From Paraburkholderia flagellata (GTDB lineage: Bacteria > Pseudomonadota > Gammaproteobacteria > Burkholderiales > Burkholderiaceae): DNA of 64,000 bases. Each line of letters begins with the position of its first letter. Within the stretch, counting starts at the first letter, position 1. Below the pieces are notes generated by a model, which was not told the origin of the DNA, did no database searches, and worked only from the letters and a program-made list of their open reading frames with translations. This document shows positions 7,209 through 16,989 of this stretch, one piece after another. The position numbers and the translations under genes were made by a program. Where the stretch lies: NCBI RefSeq assembly GCF_021390645.1, contig NZ_JAJEJT010000002.1:1054001-1118000 (forward strand). Direction: 5' to 3'.

Positions 7209-9872
7209 TCATTCGAGCGCCCACTGCGCGAGCGTGCCGACCAGCTCGTTCATGAGCACGTTGTCGATCTCGCGCGCGCCGCCCGCGGCGCGGCAGCGCG
7301 CGAGCACGGCATCGATGATCCGGCTGTCGAACGCGAACTGCTTGCCCGTGGCGTCGCGGTAGCGCGTGCGCAGTTGTTCGAGCTTCTTTTCGATGATAGC
7401 GCGCAACACGGTGTCGTCGAGCGCGGCATACGGCACGGCGGTCATGCGGGCGAGGAACGCGGGGCGAAACGCCTGCCGCAATTCCTCGTGCAGCCGCCGC
7501 GAAAAGGCGTCGGTGGCGAGCGTCGCGGCCGGCGTATTGAGCAGCAGTTCGGCGCCCACGTTGCTGGTCGCGAGGATCACGGTGTTGCGAAAATCCACCA
7601 CGAGCCCAGTGCCGTCTTCCATCACGCCCTTGTCGAACACGTTATAGAAGGCTTCGAGCACATCGACATGCGCTTTTTCGATCTCGTCGAGCAGCACGAC
7701 ACTATAAGGACGCCTACGCACTGCCTCAGTGAGCTGGCCGCCGCTCGCATAGCCCACGTAGCCCGGCGGCGCGCCGCGCAACTGCGAGACGGCGTGCGCT
7801 TCCTGGTACGCCGCGAGGTCGATCACGATGAGATTGCGCTCGCCGCCATAGAGCGCGTCGGCGAGGGCGTAGGCCGTCTCGGTCTTGCCGACGCCCGTCG
7901 GCCCCACGAGCAGGAATACGCCGACCGGGCGCAACGGGTCGGCGAGTCCCGCGCGCCACGCCTGGATGCGCATCGCGATGCGGTCGAGCGCAGCGTCTTG
8001 TCCGACGATGCGCTGTGCGAGGCGGCCCTTGAGCGTGCGCACGGCGTGGGCTTCGTCGGCAAGCATCTTGCCCACCGGAATCCCGGTCCAGCTCGCGATC
8101 ACGGCAGCGATGGCTTTCGAATCCACGCACACCGGGACCATGGGGTCGTCGTCGCGAATCGCTTCGAGGCCGCTTTCGAGGCGCGCCAGTTCGGCGGCGA
8201 GGTCTTCGCGCGGGTCGGCGGCTTCGTTGCTTTCGTTCGCATCTTCGCTCTCTGGCGGTTCTTGCGCGCCGGCTTTGGATGGATCGCGAGATTCGGCGTC
8301 GAGTGCGACGAGGCGCGCGCGTACCGCGAGAATCTCGCGTACGGTCGCCGCCTCGTCGTGCCAGCGCGCTTCCAGCGTCTCGACGAGCGCTGCGTTATGC
8401 GCATGTTCGGCTTCGAGCACGGCGAGGCGCTGTGTGTGGTTCGCGCCGAGCACCGTTTCCGTGCGCAGGCGCAGCAGTTCGTCGTCGAGCGCGAGCTGCC
8501 GGTGCCGGGCCGCTTCGAGTTGCGGCGGCGTGTCGTGCTGCGCCAGCGCGACGCGCGCGCACGCCGTGTCGAGCACGGCGATCGCCTTGTCGGGCAACTG
8601 GCGCGCCGAAATGTACCGGTGCGAGAGCTTCACCGCATCGACGATGGCGGCGTCCAGGATCGTCACGTTGTGATGCGCTTCGAATTTTTGCGCCAGCGCG
8701 CGCAGCATGGCGATGGCCGTCGGCTCGTCAGGCGCTTCGATCTGGACGAGCTGGAAGCGCCGCGCAAGTGCCGGATCGCGCTCGAAGTACTTCTTGTATT
8801 CGAGCCACGTCGTGGCCGCGATCGTGCGCAGTTCGCCGCGCGCAAGAGCGGGCTTGAGCAGGTTCGCGGCATCGCTGCCGCCTTCCGCACCGCCCGCGCC
8901 GATCATCGTGTGGGCCTCGTCGATGAAGAGCACGACCGGCCGAGGCGAGTGCCGCGCCTCGTCGATCACCGCGCGCAGGCGCCTCTCGAATTCGCCTTTC
9001 AGGCCCGCACCCGCCTGCAGCAGCGCGAGGTCGAGCATGCGCAGCGAGACCTCCGCAAGCGGCGGCGGCACGTCGCCCGCCGCAATGCGCAGCGCGAGAC
9101 CTTCGACCACGGCCGTCTTGCCGACGCCAGGCGCGCCCACGAGCAGGGGGTTGTTCTGCCGCCGCCGCAACAGGATGTCCAGCGTCTGGCGGATCTCCGC
9201 ATTGCGCCCAACGATCGGATCGATGCGTCCAGCACGCGCTTCGGCGGTCAGGTCGAGCGTGTATTGGTCGAGCAGGGCGGACGCGGGCGCGGCGGCCTCC
9301 AGGGCGCTAGCTAGTGCGGGGATGCTCGCGTTGTCGGCTATGGCCGCTTCGAGCGGCACGTCCGGCGGTATCGGTACAACGGGCGCAAGCGGCACCGCCG
9401 CCTCGCCGGGCGCGAGCCAGACGGCGAAGTTGGCGCGCAGCGCTGCGCTCGCCACACGCAGCAGCGTCGGCGCCGCATGCACGGTGCGTGCGCGCAGCGC
9501 GTCGTTTTCGAGCAGCGCGATGAGCAGCGTCGCCGCACGCACGCGCGGCTGCTGGAGCACGACGGTGGATTGCACGAGCGCGTCCTGGAGCCACACGAGC
9601 AGGTCGGGCGAGAACGACGGCATGCCGGTATTGCCGCGTTTGAATCGCGCGATGGCCATGCGGATTTCGGCGCTCAGCGCGGCGCGGTCCACGCCGAAGT
9701 GCGGCAGCACGCACGCGAAGTCGCCGCCCTCGGGTTCGGCGAGCGCGAGCAGCCAGTGCTCGATTTCGACCACGAAATGCGTCTCGCGCAGGCATTGTGC
9801 CGCTGCGCGTTCGAGCGCTTCGCGCGGTTCGCGCTCGAGGCGCGCAACGAGCGTCTTGAGATCGAGCGTCAC
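7209..9872 (-). CDS. clpV: T6SS AAA+ ATPase ClpV (TssH)
   Basis: Hexameric unfoldase that dismantles the contracted TssB/TssC sheath. 887 residues from GTG 9872. Domains in order: Clp N-terminal repeat region; first AAA+ module with Walker A GAPGVGKTA around residue 246 and Walker B VVLFIDEAHT; a middle coiled-coil region enlarged by an acidic insert (ESEDANESNEAADP); second AAA+ module with GPTGVGKTE around residue 655 and VVLLDEIEKAH. The GTG overlaps the tssG stop by four bases (GTGA), so the two are translationally coupled. The upstream open frame to 10058 belongs to overlap with tssG and lacks homology, so I exclude it. Confidence 0.95.
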   Translation of the reverse strand: MTLDLKTLVARLEREPREALERAAAQCLRETHFVVEIEHWLLALAEPEGGDFACVLPHFGVDRAALSAEIRMAIARFKRGNTGMPSFSPDLLVWLQDALVQSTVVLQQPRVRAATLLIALLENDALRARTVHAAPTLLRVASAALRANFAVWLAPGEAAVPLAPVVPIPPDVPLEAAIADNASIPALASALEAAAPASALLDQYTLDLTAEARAGRIDPIVGRNAEIRQTLDILLRRRQNNPLLVGAPGVGKTAVVEGLALRIAAGDVPPPLAEVSLRMLDLALLQAGAGLKGEFERRLRAVIDEARHSPRPVVLFIDEAHTMIGAGGAEGGSDAANLLKPALARGELRTIAATTWLEYKKYFERDPALARRFQLVQIEAPDEPTAIAMLRALAQKFEAHHNVTILDAAIVDAVKLSHRYISARQLPDKAIAVLDTACARVALAQHDTPPQLEAARHRQLALDDELLRLRTETVLGANHTQRLAVLEAEHAHNAALVETLEARWHDEAATVREILAVRARLVALDAESRDPSKAGAQEPPESEDANESNEAADPREDLAAELARLESGLEAIRDDDPMVPVCVDSKAIAAVIASWTGIPVGKMLADEAHAVRTLKGRLAQRIVGQDAALDRIAMRIQAWRAGLADPLRPVGVFLLVGPTGVGKTETAYALADALYGGERNLIVIDLAAYQEAHAVSQLRGAPPGYVGYASGGQLTEAVRRRPYSVVLLDEIEKAHVDVLEAFYNVFDKGVMEDGTGLVVDFRNTVILATSNVGAELLLNTPAATLATDAFSRRLHEELRQAFRPAFLARMTAVPYAALDDTVLRAIIEKKLEQLRTRYRDATGKQFAFDSRIIDAVLARCRAAGGAREIDNVLMNELVGTLAQWALE

Positions 9873-10999
9873 GGCGCGGTACGCCCCTGGATGTCGTCGG
9901 GCGCAAGGCACGTGAGGCGCGCAGGCGCCGATTCCGCCGCGCCTGCCCAGGCGGTCCAGCCTAGCCGCGGCGGCACGTGCTGCGAAAGGCGCGCGCGCGG
10001 CAATTCGCCTGCTGCGAGCTGCAGTTCGAGATGCACTTTGAGTTCGGCGCCGAACCACTCAGCGGCCAGCGAATGCAGCGCTTCATGAGCCGGCGCGCCC
10101 GGCAGCAATGCTTCGTACTGCTCACGTCGGAGCGGCCCGAGGCGCACGCGGATGCCCTGGTGTTCGTCCCAGATCCTCGTGCCCGCAACGGCGTCCTGGC
10201 CGAGCCGCCGGTTGCGGCCGCCCGAGCCGATGGCTGTGCGGCTCGCGGGGGGCAGCGTGCGCCAGCCGCCCGCGAACGGCGTGGAGCGCACATGCACGCG
10301 GAAGTGATGAAGCACCATGACATCGAAGCCCGCGAGCGAACGCCGGCGGTTCGCAAAGAGGCCCGCACGCGCCAGTACGGCGCGCATGTCGAGCGGCTCG
10401 GGCGGCGCTGGCGCTTCTTGCGCCGCTTGCGTCACAGGGTTGCCGTATGCGAGCGAACTCAGTGAGGCGTTGCCCGTGAGCGCGCGCAGCACGACATCAG
10501 CCGAACGCTGCGCGGTGGCCGGCAGCGGTTCGGCGCTGCGGTACTTGCGCTGCGCGCGATAGAGCAGTGCCAGCAGCCGGTGCTGGAAGATGTCGAGAAA
10601 CGCCGCTGCCGAGCGGTCTTTGCGGCGCAGGCGGTCCTGCAGCCATTCCTGCCATGCACCGGGCAGTGGGCCGTTCGGCCCGCCCAGCGCGAACGCATTG
10701 ACCTGGAGTTGCGGCGGTGCGGCATGGTCGGAGGGTTCTTCGCCCGCCTGTGGCGCAAAAGCGAGCGAGCGCGGCAGGCCGCGCCGCAATGGCCCGAGCG
10801 CGCTTGCGGGAAACGCGGGAGAGAGATTGCCGCTCAACGCGAGCGCTTCCTGGCTGGGGTCGAGCCCGGTGCCGAGCGGCTGGGCATGCGGCTGCAGCAA
10901 TTCGAGCAGGCGCACGGCCTGCGTGAATTCGAACACATGCGGCTCGTCGAACAGCCGCTGCGTCAGAGAACGAGCGGGCTGCCCATCGTCGGCCGCCAT
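9869..10999 (-). CDS. tssG: T6SS baseplate protein TssG
   Basis: TssG (VasB family), 376 residues, part of the TssEFGK baseplate wedge in the cytoplasm. The recognisable N-terminus reads RLFDEPHVFEFTQAVRLLELL, and the protein carries Arg-rich stretches typical of the family. It overlaps the end of tssF by 37 bp and is coupled to clpV by GTGA. No domain fusion. Confidence 0.93.
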   Translation of the reverse strand: MAADDGQPARSLTQRLFDEPHVFEFTQAVRLLELLQPHAQPLGTGLDPSQEALALSGNLSPAFPASALGPLRRGLPRSLAFAPQAGEEPSDHAAPPQLQVNAFALGGPNGPLPGAWQEWLQDRLRRKDRSAAAFLDIFQHRLLALLYRAQRKYRSAEPLPATAQRSADVVLRALTGNASLSSLAYGNPVTQAAQEAPAPPEPLDMRAVLARAGLFANRRRSLAGFDVMVLHHFRVHVRSTPFAGGWRTLPPASRTAIGSGGRNRRLGQDAVAGTRIWDEHQGIRVRLGPLRREQYEALLPGAPAHEALHSLAAEWFGAELKVHLELQLAAGELPRARLSQHVPPRLGWTAWAGAAESAPARLTCLAPDDIQGRTAP

Positions 11000-12750
11000 G
11001 TGCGGATCTCCCGACCGTCGCGCACGAGCGAGGTCTGTACGAAACGGTTGACGCTCGCATAGAGCGAGAAGAATTGCGCGAGCACGCCGGAAAAGAGCAC
11101 GGTGCTCGCGCCCACGAAGCTCGCTTCATCGAGTTCGATACGCACGCCAAGTCCGTTGCGCCAGCCGCGCCAGCGGTCCGCGCCGACATGCGCGACGATC
11201 GGTTCGCTCGACACCGACACGAGTCCCGCGATCTGGCGCTGCGAGGGGGCGTGTGCGCCGAGATTGTGGAGCATGAGCATTTCACGCAGCGACTGCAGCG
11301 CTTGCGGGCCTTCCACGATCGACGCGTGGTTGAGCACGAGTTGCGACACGAGACGCCAGCGCGACGTGCCGTCGAGCGCGGCCACGATCTGCGGCGTGGG
11401 GCGATGCGCAATGCGCACCCTCGCCACGGGACCGGGCACTTCGAACGAGAGCGCGGCGCCCGGCGCCAGCCGATGCGCGAGATGACGATTGGTGCACAAC
11501 AGGTCCGCGGTGAGCGTGCGCGCCGCGGGCGCGGCGGGATTGAAGCGCGTGTCGACGAAGGTGAGCATGACGTCGCTGCCGGGGCGCGACGCATGCAGGC
11601 CGCTCACGCGCCGCGCGTACCAGTAGACGGCCGAATCCGCGCCGTGCATCGAGCCATACCAGGGCGCCACTTCTGTTACCGTGCGGCCGGCCACGGCGCG
11701 CACATTGCGCACGGCGTAGATCTCGGTGCTCGATTCACGATGCGCGTCGGGACTCACGCGCATTTCGCGCGCCGTGCCGTCGGGCCGCAACGGCTCTGAA
11801 GTGCGTGCGAACAGATTGAGCGCGCTCGCGCAGCCGAGCTGGATATCGTGCGTGTGCAACGTGAAGCGTCCGCGCGGGGCGGCCGTGAAGCCAATCACGA
11901 GATCGAGGCTCTCACCGGCATCGGCGGGCGGCTTGAACGGCAGGTCGAAAAACGCGAACTTCTCGGGAAATGCGAAGTATTCGACGAGCAGTCGGCAGGC
12001 CGGATGCGCGCCGTCTTCGAGCGGGAGGAGCGCGTCATCCTCGTCGAAGCCAACCGGGCGGGGCAGACCTCGTTGTTCGCGCAACGTTCCGTCTGGCGCT
12101 TGCAGCCAGGTGGCGGCGCTGTGCGCGCCGAGCAGATCGTAGAGCGCAGCGGACGTGACGGGCGAACCCGCGAGGCGCACGCGCAAACGCTCGATCGGCA
12201 GCGCGCCAAGCTTGTGTGGCCCAATCCCGCGCAGCGTGAGACGCAGCGCCGATTGGAGCGATGCGTTACCCGTGAGCGCCTGCGTTTCCTCGGCGTCGAG
12301 CAACTGGGCCGCGCCGAGCATGAGCGGCCAGAGCGTGACATCGCTGCTCGTGCGCCAGTGGATTGTCGTGCCGCTTGCGTCCACGTGCATGAGAGGCGTG
12401 TCGCGCGGCACGCGGTATCCCGCAGCGATGCTGCCTTGCGTCGGGTCCGGCTCGAACTGCACGATCGTCATGGAAGGCACAGGTCGCGACGCATACGGAT
12501 AAAACTGTTCGAGCAGGCCATCCGTGAGCGTGGTGTATTCGTCGTCGAGCGTGCGCTGGATGCGAGCAGTTAGCACGGCGAAGCTTTCGATCAGGCGTTC
12601 GACGTTCGGATCGGCGCTTTCGCCGGGGCCGAGTTCGAGCCGCCGGGCGATCTTCGGATAACGCTGCGCAAAGCCTTCGCTCGCGCGGCGCAGATAAGTC
12701 AGCTCGCGCTGGTAGTAGTCGAGCAGTTGCGCATCAAGCGAGTCGTTCAT
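10963..12750 (-). CDS. tssF: T6SS baseplate protein TssF
   Basis: TssF (VasA family), 595 residues, baseplate wedge component that pairs with TssG. The start MNDSLDAQLLDYYQREL at 12750 is the canonical N-terminus (a longer frame to 12816 lies inside tssE). Conserved features include FAQRYPKIARRL, DPNVERLIESFA, and EQFYPYASRPVPSM. Overlaps tssE by 17 bp upstream and tssG by 37 bp downstream, so tssE-F-G form one translationally coupled block. Confidence 0.95.
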   Translation of the reverse strand: MNDSLDAQLLDYYQRELTYLRRASEGFAQRYPKIARRLELGPGESADPNVERLIESFAVLTARIQRTLDDEYTTLTDGLLEQFYPYASRPVPSMTIVQFEPDPTQGSIAAGYRVPRDTPLMHVDASGTTIHWRTSSDVTLWPLMLGAAQLLDAEETQALTGNASLQSALRLTLRGIGPHKLGALPIERLRVRLAGSPVTSAALYDLLGAHSAATWLQAPDGTLREQRGLPRPVGFDEDDALLPLEDGAHPACRLLVEYFAFPEKFAFFDLPFKPPADAGESLDLVIGFTAAPRGRFTLHTHDIQLGCASALNLFARTSEPLRPDGTAREMRVSPDAHRESSTEIYAVRNVRAVAGRTVTEVAPWYGSMHGADSAVYWYARRVSGLHASRPGSDVMLTFVDTRFNPAAPAARTLTADLLCTNRHLAHRLAPGAALSFEVPGPVARVRIAHRPTPQIVAALDGTSRWRLVSQLVLNHASIVEGPQALQSLREMLMLHNLGAHAPSQRQIAGLVSVSSEPIVAHVGADRWRGWRNGLGVRIELDEASFVGASTVLFSGVLAQFFSLYASVNRFVQTSLVRDGREIRTWRPTMGSPLVL

Positions 12751-13228
12751 CGACGATCCCGATGGACTGCGTTTCGCCGTCCTGCCCGGCGACATAGGTG
12801 ACGACGTGCTCCACACCGTCGCTGCCGCGCAGCGTTCCCCGAATGCGCAGGCATAGGCGCCAAGGCGCCATTGCGTCCGCTTCGATTTTCACGCGCGGGC
12901 CGTGAAGGCGCGGCTCGAACGCGCGAATGGCCTCGGCCACTTCGCGCTCGATGACCGCCCGGTCTTCCGCGCGCGCCGCACTTTGTCCGCTCCAGTCGGG
13001 CAGGCCATAAAGCAGCACGTCCGGCGCGCGCGGCACGCGCGGCGTGCCGCGGCGCGTATTGAGAAGGCGCAGCAACTCCGAGCGAACCGACGCGCGCAGG
13101 CCGGCCGCGTCGAGCGTGCGCGCGGCAAGTTCGTCAACGGACTCGTGTGCGTCGAAAGGCGCGTCGTCGGCCAGCCGCTCGAAGAGCGGCATGGGCGCGA
13201 TGGCGATGAAGGGGCGGACGTTCGCCAC
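12734..13228 (-). CDS. tssE: T6SS baseplate gp25-like protein TssE
   Basis: TssE, about 164 residues, the gp25-like protein that links the baseplate to the sheath. It shows the expected PLFERL N-terminal block, LLNTRRG, a YGLPDW segment and an acidic strand (VKIEADAMAPWRLCLRIRG). GTG 13228 gives this length; ATG 13192 would remove twelve residues, and neither has a clear ribosome binding site. Lies 9 bp after hcp. Confidence 0.9.
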   Translation of the reverse strand: MANVRPFIAIAPMPLFERLADDAPFDAHESVDELAARTLDAAGLRASVRSELLRLLNTRRGTPRVPRAPDVLLYGLPDWSGQSAARAEDRAVIEREVAEAIRAFEPRLHGPRVKIEADAMAPWRLCLRIRGTLRGSDGVEHVVTYVAGQDGETQSIGIVDERLA

Positions 13229-13237
13229 AGGCGCGCG

Positions 13238-13744
13238 CTAGCCTGCCGCCTTCACGACTTTGTTCGCGGCCAGGTCCCACGTGGAAGCCGCGGTGCCTTC
13301 CTTGGTGGCGTCGTCCTTTTGCGCGGTGAGTTCCCACTTGATCTTCGTGAAGTTCAGCGAGAGCGTTTCCACCGGCTTGCCGCCCGCGCCGCCCGACACG
13401 CTCACGTTGCTCAGCACGACATTGTTCAGCGTATAGGTGATGAACGGCATGATTTTGCCGTCGCTTTCGGCAGCGTTGCGGCCCACCACGACGGTCGCGC
13501 TCGCGATGGCCTTGCCGCCGCAGCAATATTCGTTGAGCGTGGGCGTGGAAACGTCCACGAATTTCGTGACGGTGAATTCGCCGATATGGGGCTTGCCCGA
13601 GGTGCGCTCCGAATTGCTGACGTCGTTCGTCACCTGCATCGCCACATTGTGACTGTACGACATCAACTCGATCTTGTCGGTATAGCCTTCCAGCGTGCAC
13701 TCGCCTTTGATGTCGCTGCCCAGATCGAGAATGATCGAATCCAT
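13238..13744 (-). CDS. hcp: T6SS tube protein Hcp (TssD)
   Basis: Hcp, 168 residues, forms the hexameric inner tube and can carry small effectors. Typical features are the start MDSIILDLGSDIKGEC, the loop-rich beta-barrel (HIGEFTVTKFVDVSTPTL), a CCGGKAI segment and the C-terminal LNFTKIKWELTAQ. A GGGAG ribosome binding site lies ten bases before the ATG. Located between tssC (132-bp gap) and tssE. That gap could hold a processing or internal promoter site, since hcp is normally made in excess, but I see no clear hairpin there. Confidence 0.95.
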   Translation of the reverse strand: MDSIILDLGSDIKGECTLEGYTDKIELMSYSHNVAMQVTNDVSNSERTSGKPHIGEFTVTKFVDVSTPTLNEYCCGGKAIASATVVVGRNAAESDGKIMPFITYTLNNVVLSNVSVSGGAGGKPVETLSLNFTKIKWELTAQKDDATKEGTAASTWDLAANKVVKAAG

Positions 13745-13876
13745 GATTTACGGCTCCCGAAGCAGTAAAGGAACACGCGGGCCACGTGCGCGGCGCCAGG
13801 CGCGTTCAGGGACCAGGGGCGCTCATGCGCCGCCTGGCCGTCGTATCTTCATCGAATCGCTTTCGTCGCTGGTGGG

Positions 13877-15352
13877 TCAGGCGGCAGCCGGCGGCGGCAA
13901 CGTTGCCACGAGCCGGATCGACGCGGTGAGTTCCTCGAGCTGGAAATGCGGCCGCAGGAATACCGTCGCGCGGTAAGCACCTGGCTTGCCGGGCACCTCG
14001 GTCACGTCGACGCGCGCCTCTCGCAGCGGATACTGCGCCTTGATTTCCTGCGGCGCATTGTCGTTTACGAGCACATAGTCGGCAATCCACGTGTTGAGGT
14101 AGCTGCGCACGTTATCGCGCGTCATGAAGCTGCCGACCTTGTCGCGCATGATCGCCTTGATGTAGTGGGCAAAGCGCGACGCCGCGAGGATATACGGCAG
14201 CATGGCCGAAATGCGCGCGTTCGCCGTGGCCTCGGGCGTGTTGTAGAGCGCTGGCTTGCAGGCAGTCTGGCCGCCGAAGAACACCGCAAGACCCTCGTTC
14301 TTCTTGTGCACGAGCGCGATGAAGCCGAGCGAGTCGAGCTCCTTTTCGCGGCGGTCAGTGATCGCCACTTCCGTGGGGCACTTCATGGCTTTGTCGCCCG
14401 AGGCCGTCTGGAAGATATGGTCCGGCAAGCGCTCGACGGCGCCGCCGCCTTCCACGCCGCGAATCGCCGCGCACCAGCTATATTGCGCGAACGCGTTGGT
14501 AACGCGCTGCGCAAGCGCGTACGCGGAGTTGCCCCATAGATATTTCGAGTGGTCCGTGCCGTCGACATCCTCGAAGAAGTTCATGCCTTCCACCGGGTTG
14601 CTGTCCGGATGATAAGGACGCCGCATCAAGATGTGCGGGAGCGTGAGCGCGACATAACGCGAGTCTTCGCTCTTGCGGAATTCGCGCCAGCGGGCCATGT
14701 CGATCGTCTCGAAGACCTTGGAGAGATCGCGCGGCACGCCCAGCTCCGTAAAGCTCGCCATGTCGAAAAGTTGCGGGTGCGCCGCCGAAATGAACGGCGC
14801 ATGCGCTGCGGCGGCCACGGAGGCGAGCTTTTCGAGCAGGCTCACGTCGGGCGTCTGGCGTGTGAAGTAGTAGTCGCCCACCAGCACGCTGAACGGAAAA
14901 CCGCCGAACGTGCCGTATTCCTCTTCGTAGATCTTTTTGAAGAGTGCGCTGGTGTCGACGTCGATGGCCTTCTCGAGATCGTTCTGCAGGTCTTTCTTCG
15001 AAGCGTTCAGGAGGCGCAGTTTCAGGCGCGTGCCCGTTTCCGAGCCCTTCACGAGAAAGTGCAGCCCGCGCCACGACGACTCCAGCGCCTGCATCTCGGG
15101 GTGGTGCAGCACCTCGTTGAGTTGCTCGCTGATGAGTTCGTCGATCTTGCGGATGTGGTCGTTGATCATCGCCACGGTGTCGCGGCTGATGGTCATGTTC
15201 TTGTCGAGCACCTGCAGGGCGAACTCGGCGAGCAGCTCGCGCGCGTGCTGCTGCTGCTCCTCATATTGCGCCATACGCCCTTCGTGCACGATGCGGTCGA
15301 GCAGCGTGACCGTACCCGCCTGCGCGGTCGCGGCGGCTTGAATATCGGACAT
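13877..15352 (-). CDS. tssC: T6SS sheath large subunit TssC
   Basis: TssC (VipB/ImpD family), 491 residues, the large subunit of the contractile sheath. Recognisable blocks: LDRIVHEGRMAQYEEQQQ, HHPEMQALESSWRGLHFLV, the GTFGGFPFSVLVGDYYF stretch and the C-terminal GKPGAYRATVFLRPHFQLE. Good GAGGAGA ribosome binding site before ATG 15352. Lies 21 bp after tssB, the usual sheath gene pair. Confidence 0.97.
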   Translation of the reverse strand: MSDIQAAATAQAGTVTLLDRIVHEGRMAQYEEQQQHARELLAEFALQVLDKNMTISRDTVAMINDHIRKIDELISEQLNEVLHHPEMQALESSWRGLHFLVKGSETGTRLKLRLLNASKKDLQNDLEKAIDVDTSALFKKIYEEEYGTFGGFPFSVLVGDYYFTRQTPDVSLLEKLASVAAAAHAPFISAAHPQLFDMASFTELGVPRDLSKVFETIDMARWREFRKSEDSRYVALTLPHILMRRPYHPDSNPVEGMNFFEDVDGTDHSKYLWGNSAYALAQRVTNAFAQYSWCAAIRGVEGGGAVERLPDHIFQTASGDKAMKCPTEVAITDRREKELDSLGFIALVHKKNEGLAVFFGGQTACKPALYNTPEATANARISAMLPYILAASRFAHYIKAIMRDKVGSFMTRDNVRSYLNTWIADYVLVNDNAPQEIKAQYPLREARVDVTEVPGKPGAYRATVFLRPHFQLEELTASIRLVATLPPPAAA

Positions 15353-15373
15353 GGTTGTCTCCTCGTGTTGGGC

Positions 15374-15943
15374 TTAGCTGGCCGGCGTGTCGCTGGCAGG
15401 GGCAGCGGCGTCGCCCGGCTCCGGTGGCGGCAACTGCGCAGTCGGGGTGTCCTGCGGGTGCGCCGAGCGGATTTCGCTCAACCCCTTCGGGTCGTGCACC
15501 ACTTCCTGGAGCAGCTTGTCCAGTTCGTCGTTACCGTCGAGCTTGGTGAGGAGGTCGCGCAGGCGCAGCCGCGCGTCGTAAAGCTGTTTGAGCGGGCCGA
15601 TCTGCTGAACGATGCTCACAGGATCGAAGTCGTCGATATGCTCGAACTTCAGCTCGACATTGATCTTGCTGCCGTCGGCGGCGAGCGTGTTGTCGACCTG
15701 CAGCGTCACGCGCGGCCCGATCGACTTCATCACGTCGTTGAAATTGTCGCGGTCGATGTCGACGAAGCGGCGCTCCGTCATCTTCGGCAACGGCTCGACA
15801 GGCTTGCCGGACAGGTCGGCAAGAATGCCCACGACGAGCGGCAGCTCGCGCTTTTCGATGGCATTGCCCGTTTCAACGTCGTACGTGATCTGGACACGCG
15901 GCGGGCGGTTCCGTTCGAACCAGTGCTGGGTACTGTCGGCCAT
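15374..15943 (-). CDS. tssB: T6SS sheath small subunit TssB
   Basis: TssB (VipA/ImpC family), 189 residues. N-terminal blocks NRPPRVQITYDVETG and LPLVVGILADLSG, then RFVDIDRDNFNDVMK and KFEHIDDFDP, are diagnostic. The C-terminus ends in a Pro/Ala/Asp-rich tail. I chose ATG 15943 (MADSTQHW) because an AGG precedes it; an in-frame GTG two codons upstream is possible. First gene of the leftward T6SS arm; its promoter must lie in the intergenic region that follows. Confidence 0.95.
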   Translation of the reverse strand: MADSTQHWFERNRPPRVQITYDVETGNAIEKRELPLVVGILADLSGKPVEPLPKMTERRFVDIDRDNFNDVMKSIGPRVTLQVDNTLAADGSKINVELKFEHIDDFDPVSIVQQIGPLKQLYDARLRLRDLLTKLDGNDELDKLLQEVVHDPKGLSEIRSAHPQDTPTAQLPPPEPGDAAAPASDTPAS

Positions 15944-16422
15944 GGTCACCTCGGTGGCGGTCGTTGTTCTATTGCATTGTGCAACGGGAGGAGATGCGTG
16001 TTTTTCGTCAATCCGCTTTTTTCATGATGCATTTTCTTTAAGACGACAATGGCCCGCAAAACGTAATGAAACGATTGCCAGAGCCATTCCCGGTCCTTCA
16101 GAAAAAACACAGCTAAAGCATGCTCGGGATTCTTCAGACGAGAGCATTCACGGCGTTAAGTGTTCGCGCTGCATGGTTCTTCAGCTTGTCCTTCGTCGCG
16201 CGAGTCGTGAAGATAGACGGTCACGACTTTAGGACAGTAAACGGGGAAATTCAAAGTATATTTACTGTGCATAGATTGAACGCCTTTCAAATTTATTTAC
16301 GCATTCTTTTTGAATCGATCGGTTATAAATCGTTATTGCAATTACGTGTTGGGCGCTTGTAGACTACGCGCGAAACAGGCTGCGCGGCGGAACATGCGTC
16401 TTGATTAGAAATACGAACTAGC
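15944..16422. promoter_or_regulatory. T6SS divergent control region
   Basis: About 480 bp without a gene between the two T6SS arms. It is clearly richer in A/T than its surroundings, especially 16240-16345, which fits promoters for tssB (leftward) and tssJ (rightward). For the rightward arm a weak sigma-70-like pair is TTGCAA at 16336-16341 and TAGACT at 16360-16365 with an 18-bp spacer. I did not find a convincing sigma-54 GGCAC-N5-TTGCA element. The promoter choice is inference. Confidence 0.5.
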
Positions 16423-16989
16423 ATGAATTCTCCTGCGCGCGGGCAGGAGACATCGCAGACAAGAGGCGGCGCACACAATGGGGATTGCGCAGTGTTCACC
16501 ACGTTAATCGCCGGCGCGTCGCGCGCCGCGCAGCCGCACGGCTGGCGCGCAGCCACGCTCGTGCTGCTCGCGCTCGCGCAGATGCTCGCGGCGTGTTCGT
16601 CGCTGCCCAAGGTACAGGTGGATACCCTGGCCATTGCCGTTTCCATTCAAGCGAATCAGGACACGCCCATTGCCGTGGACGCCGTGCTCGTGCGCAATCC
16701 GCAATTGCTCGACGCGTTGCTGGGCCTGCCTTCGGCGAAGTGGTTCGCGCAGCGCGATCAATGGCGCCGCGATCACCCCGAGGACATCACGGTCGTGTCG
16801 TTCGAGGTCGTGCCGGGTCAGCAGATCGCGGCGGCCCCATTTCCGTTTGGTGGCAAGCGTGGCGCAGGCGTCGTGGTGTTCGCGGATTACCAGACACCGG
16901 GCGCGCATCGCGTGAGGCTCGACACGGGGCCCGCTCACGCGCTGCTGCTGCTTGGCGACCAGGATCTGAGCGTGCAGGCCTCACATTGA
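16423..16989 (+). CDS. tssJ: T6SS outer-membrane lipoprotein TssJ
   Basis: TssJ, anchors the TssJLM membrane complex to the outer membrane. A hydrophobic signal (WRAATLVLLALAQ) ends in the lipobox MLAA|C, followed by a beta-sandwich domain (VQVDTLAIAVSIQAN, PIAVDAVLVRN, GAGVVVFADYQ, HALLLLGDQDLSV). Size of about 188 aa is normal only if the start is downstream: ATG 16423 gives an unusually long n-region of about 55 residues, whereas GTG 16492 would give a more normal signal peptide. Heads the rightward tssJ-K-L-M-A arm. Confidence 0.85.
   Translation: MNSPARGQETSQTRGGAHNGDCAVFTTLIAGASRAAQPHGWRAATLVLLALAQMLAACSSLPKVQVDTLAIAVSIQANQDTPIAVDAVLVRNPQLLDALLGLPSAKWFAQRDQWRRDHPEDITVVSFEVVPGQQIAAAPFPFGGKRGAGVVVFADYQTPGAHRVRLDTGPAHALLLLGDQDLSVQASH

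Noticed and set aside
7002..9314. 770-codon open frame on the plus strand opposite clpV
   Set aside because: Arg/Ala/His-rich shadow of a GC-rich gene; clpV has full motifs on the other strand.
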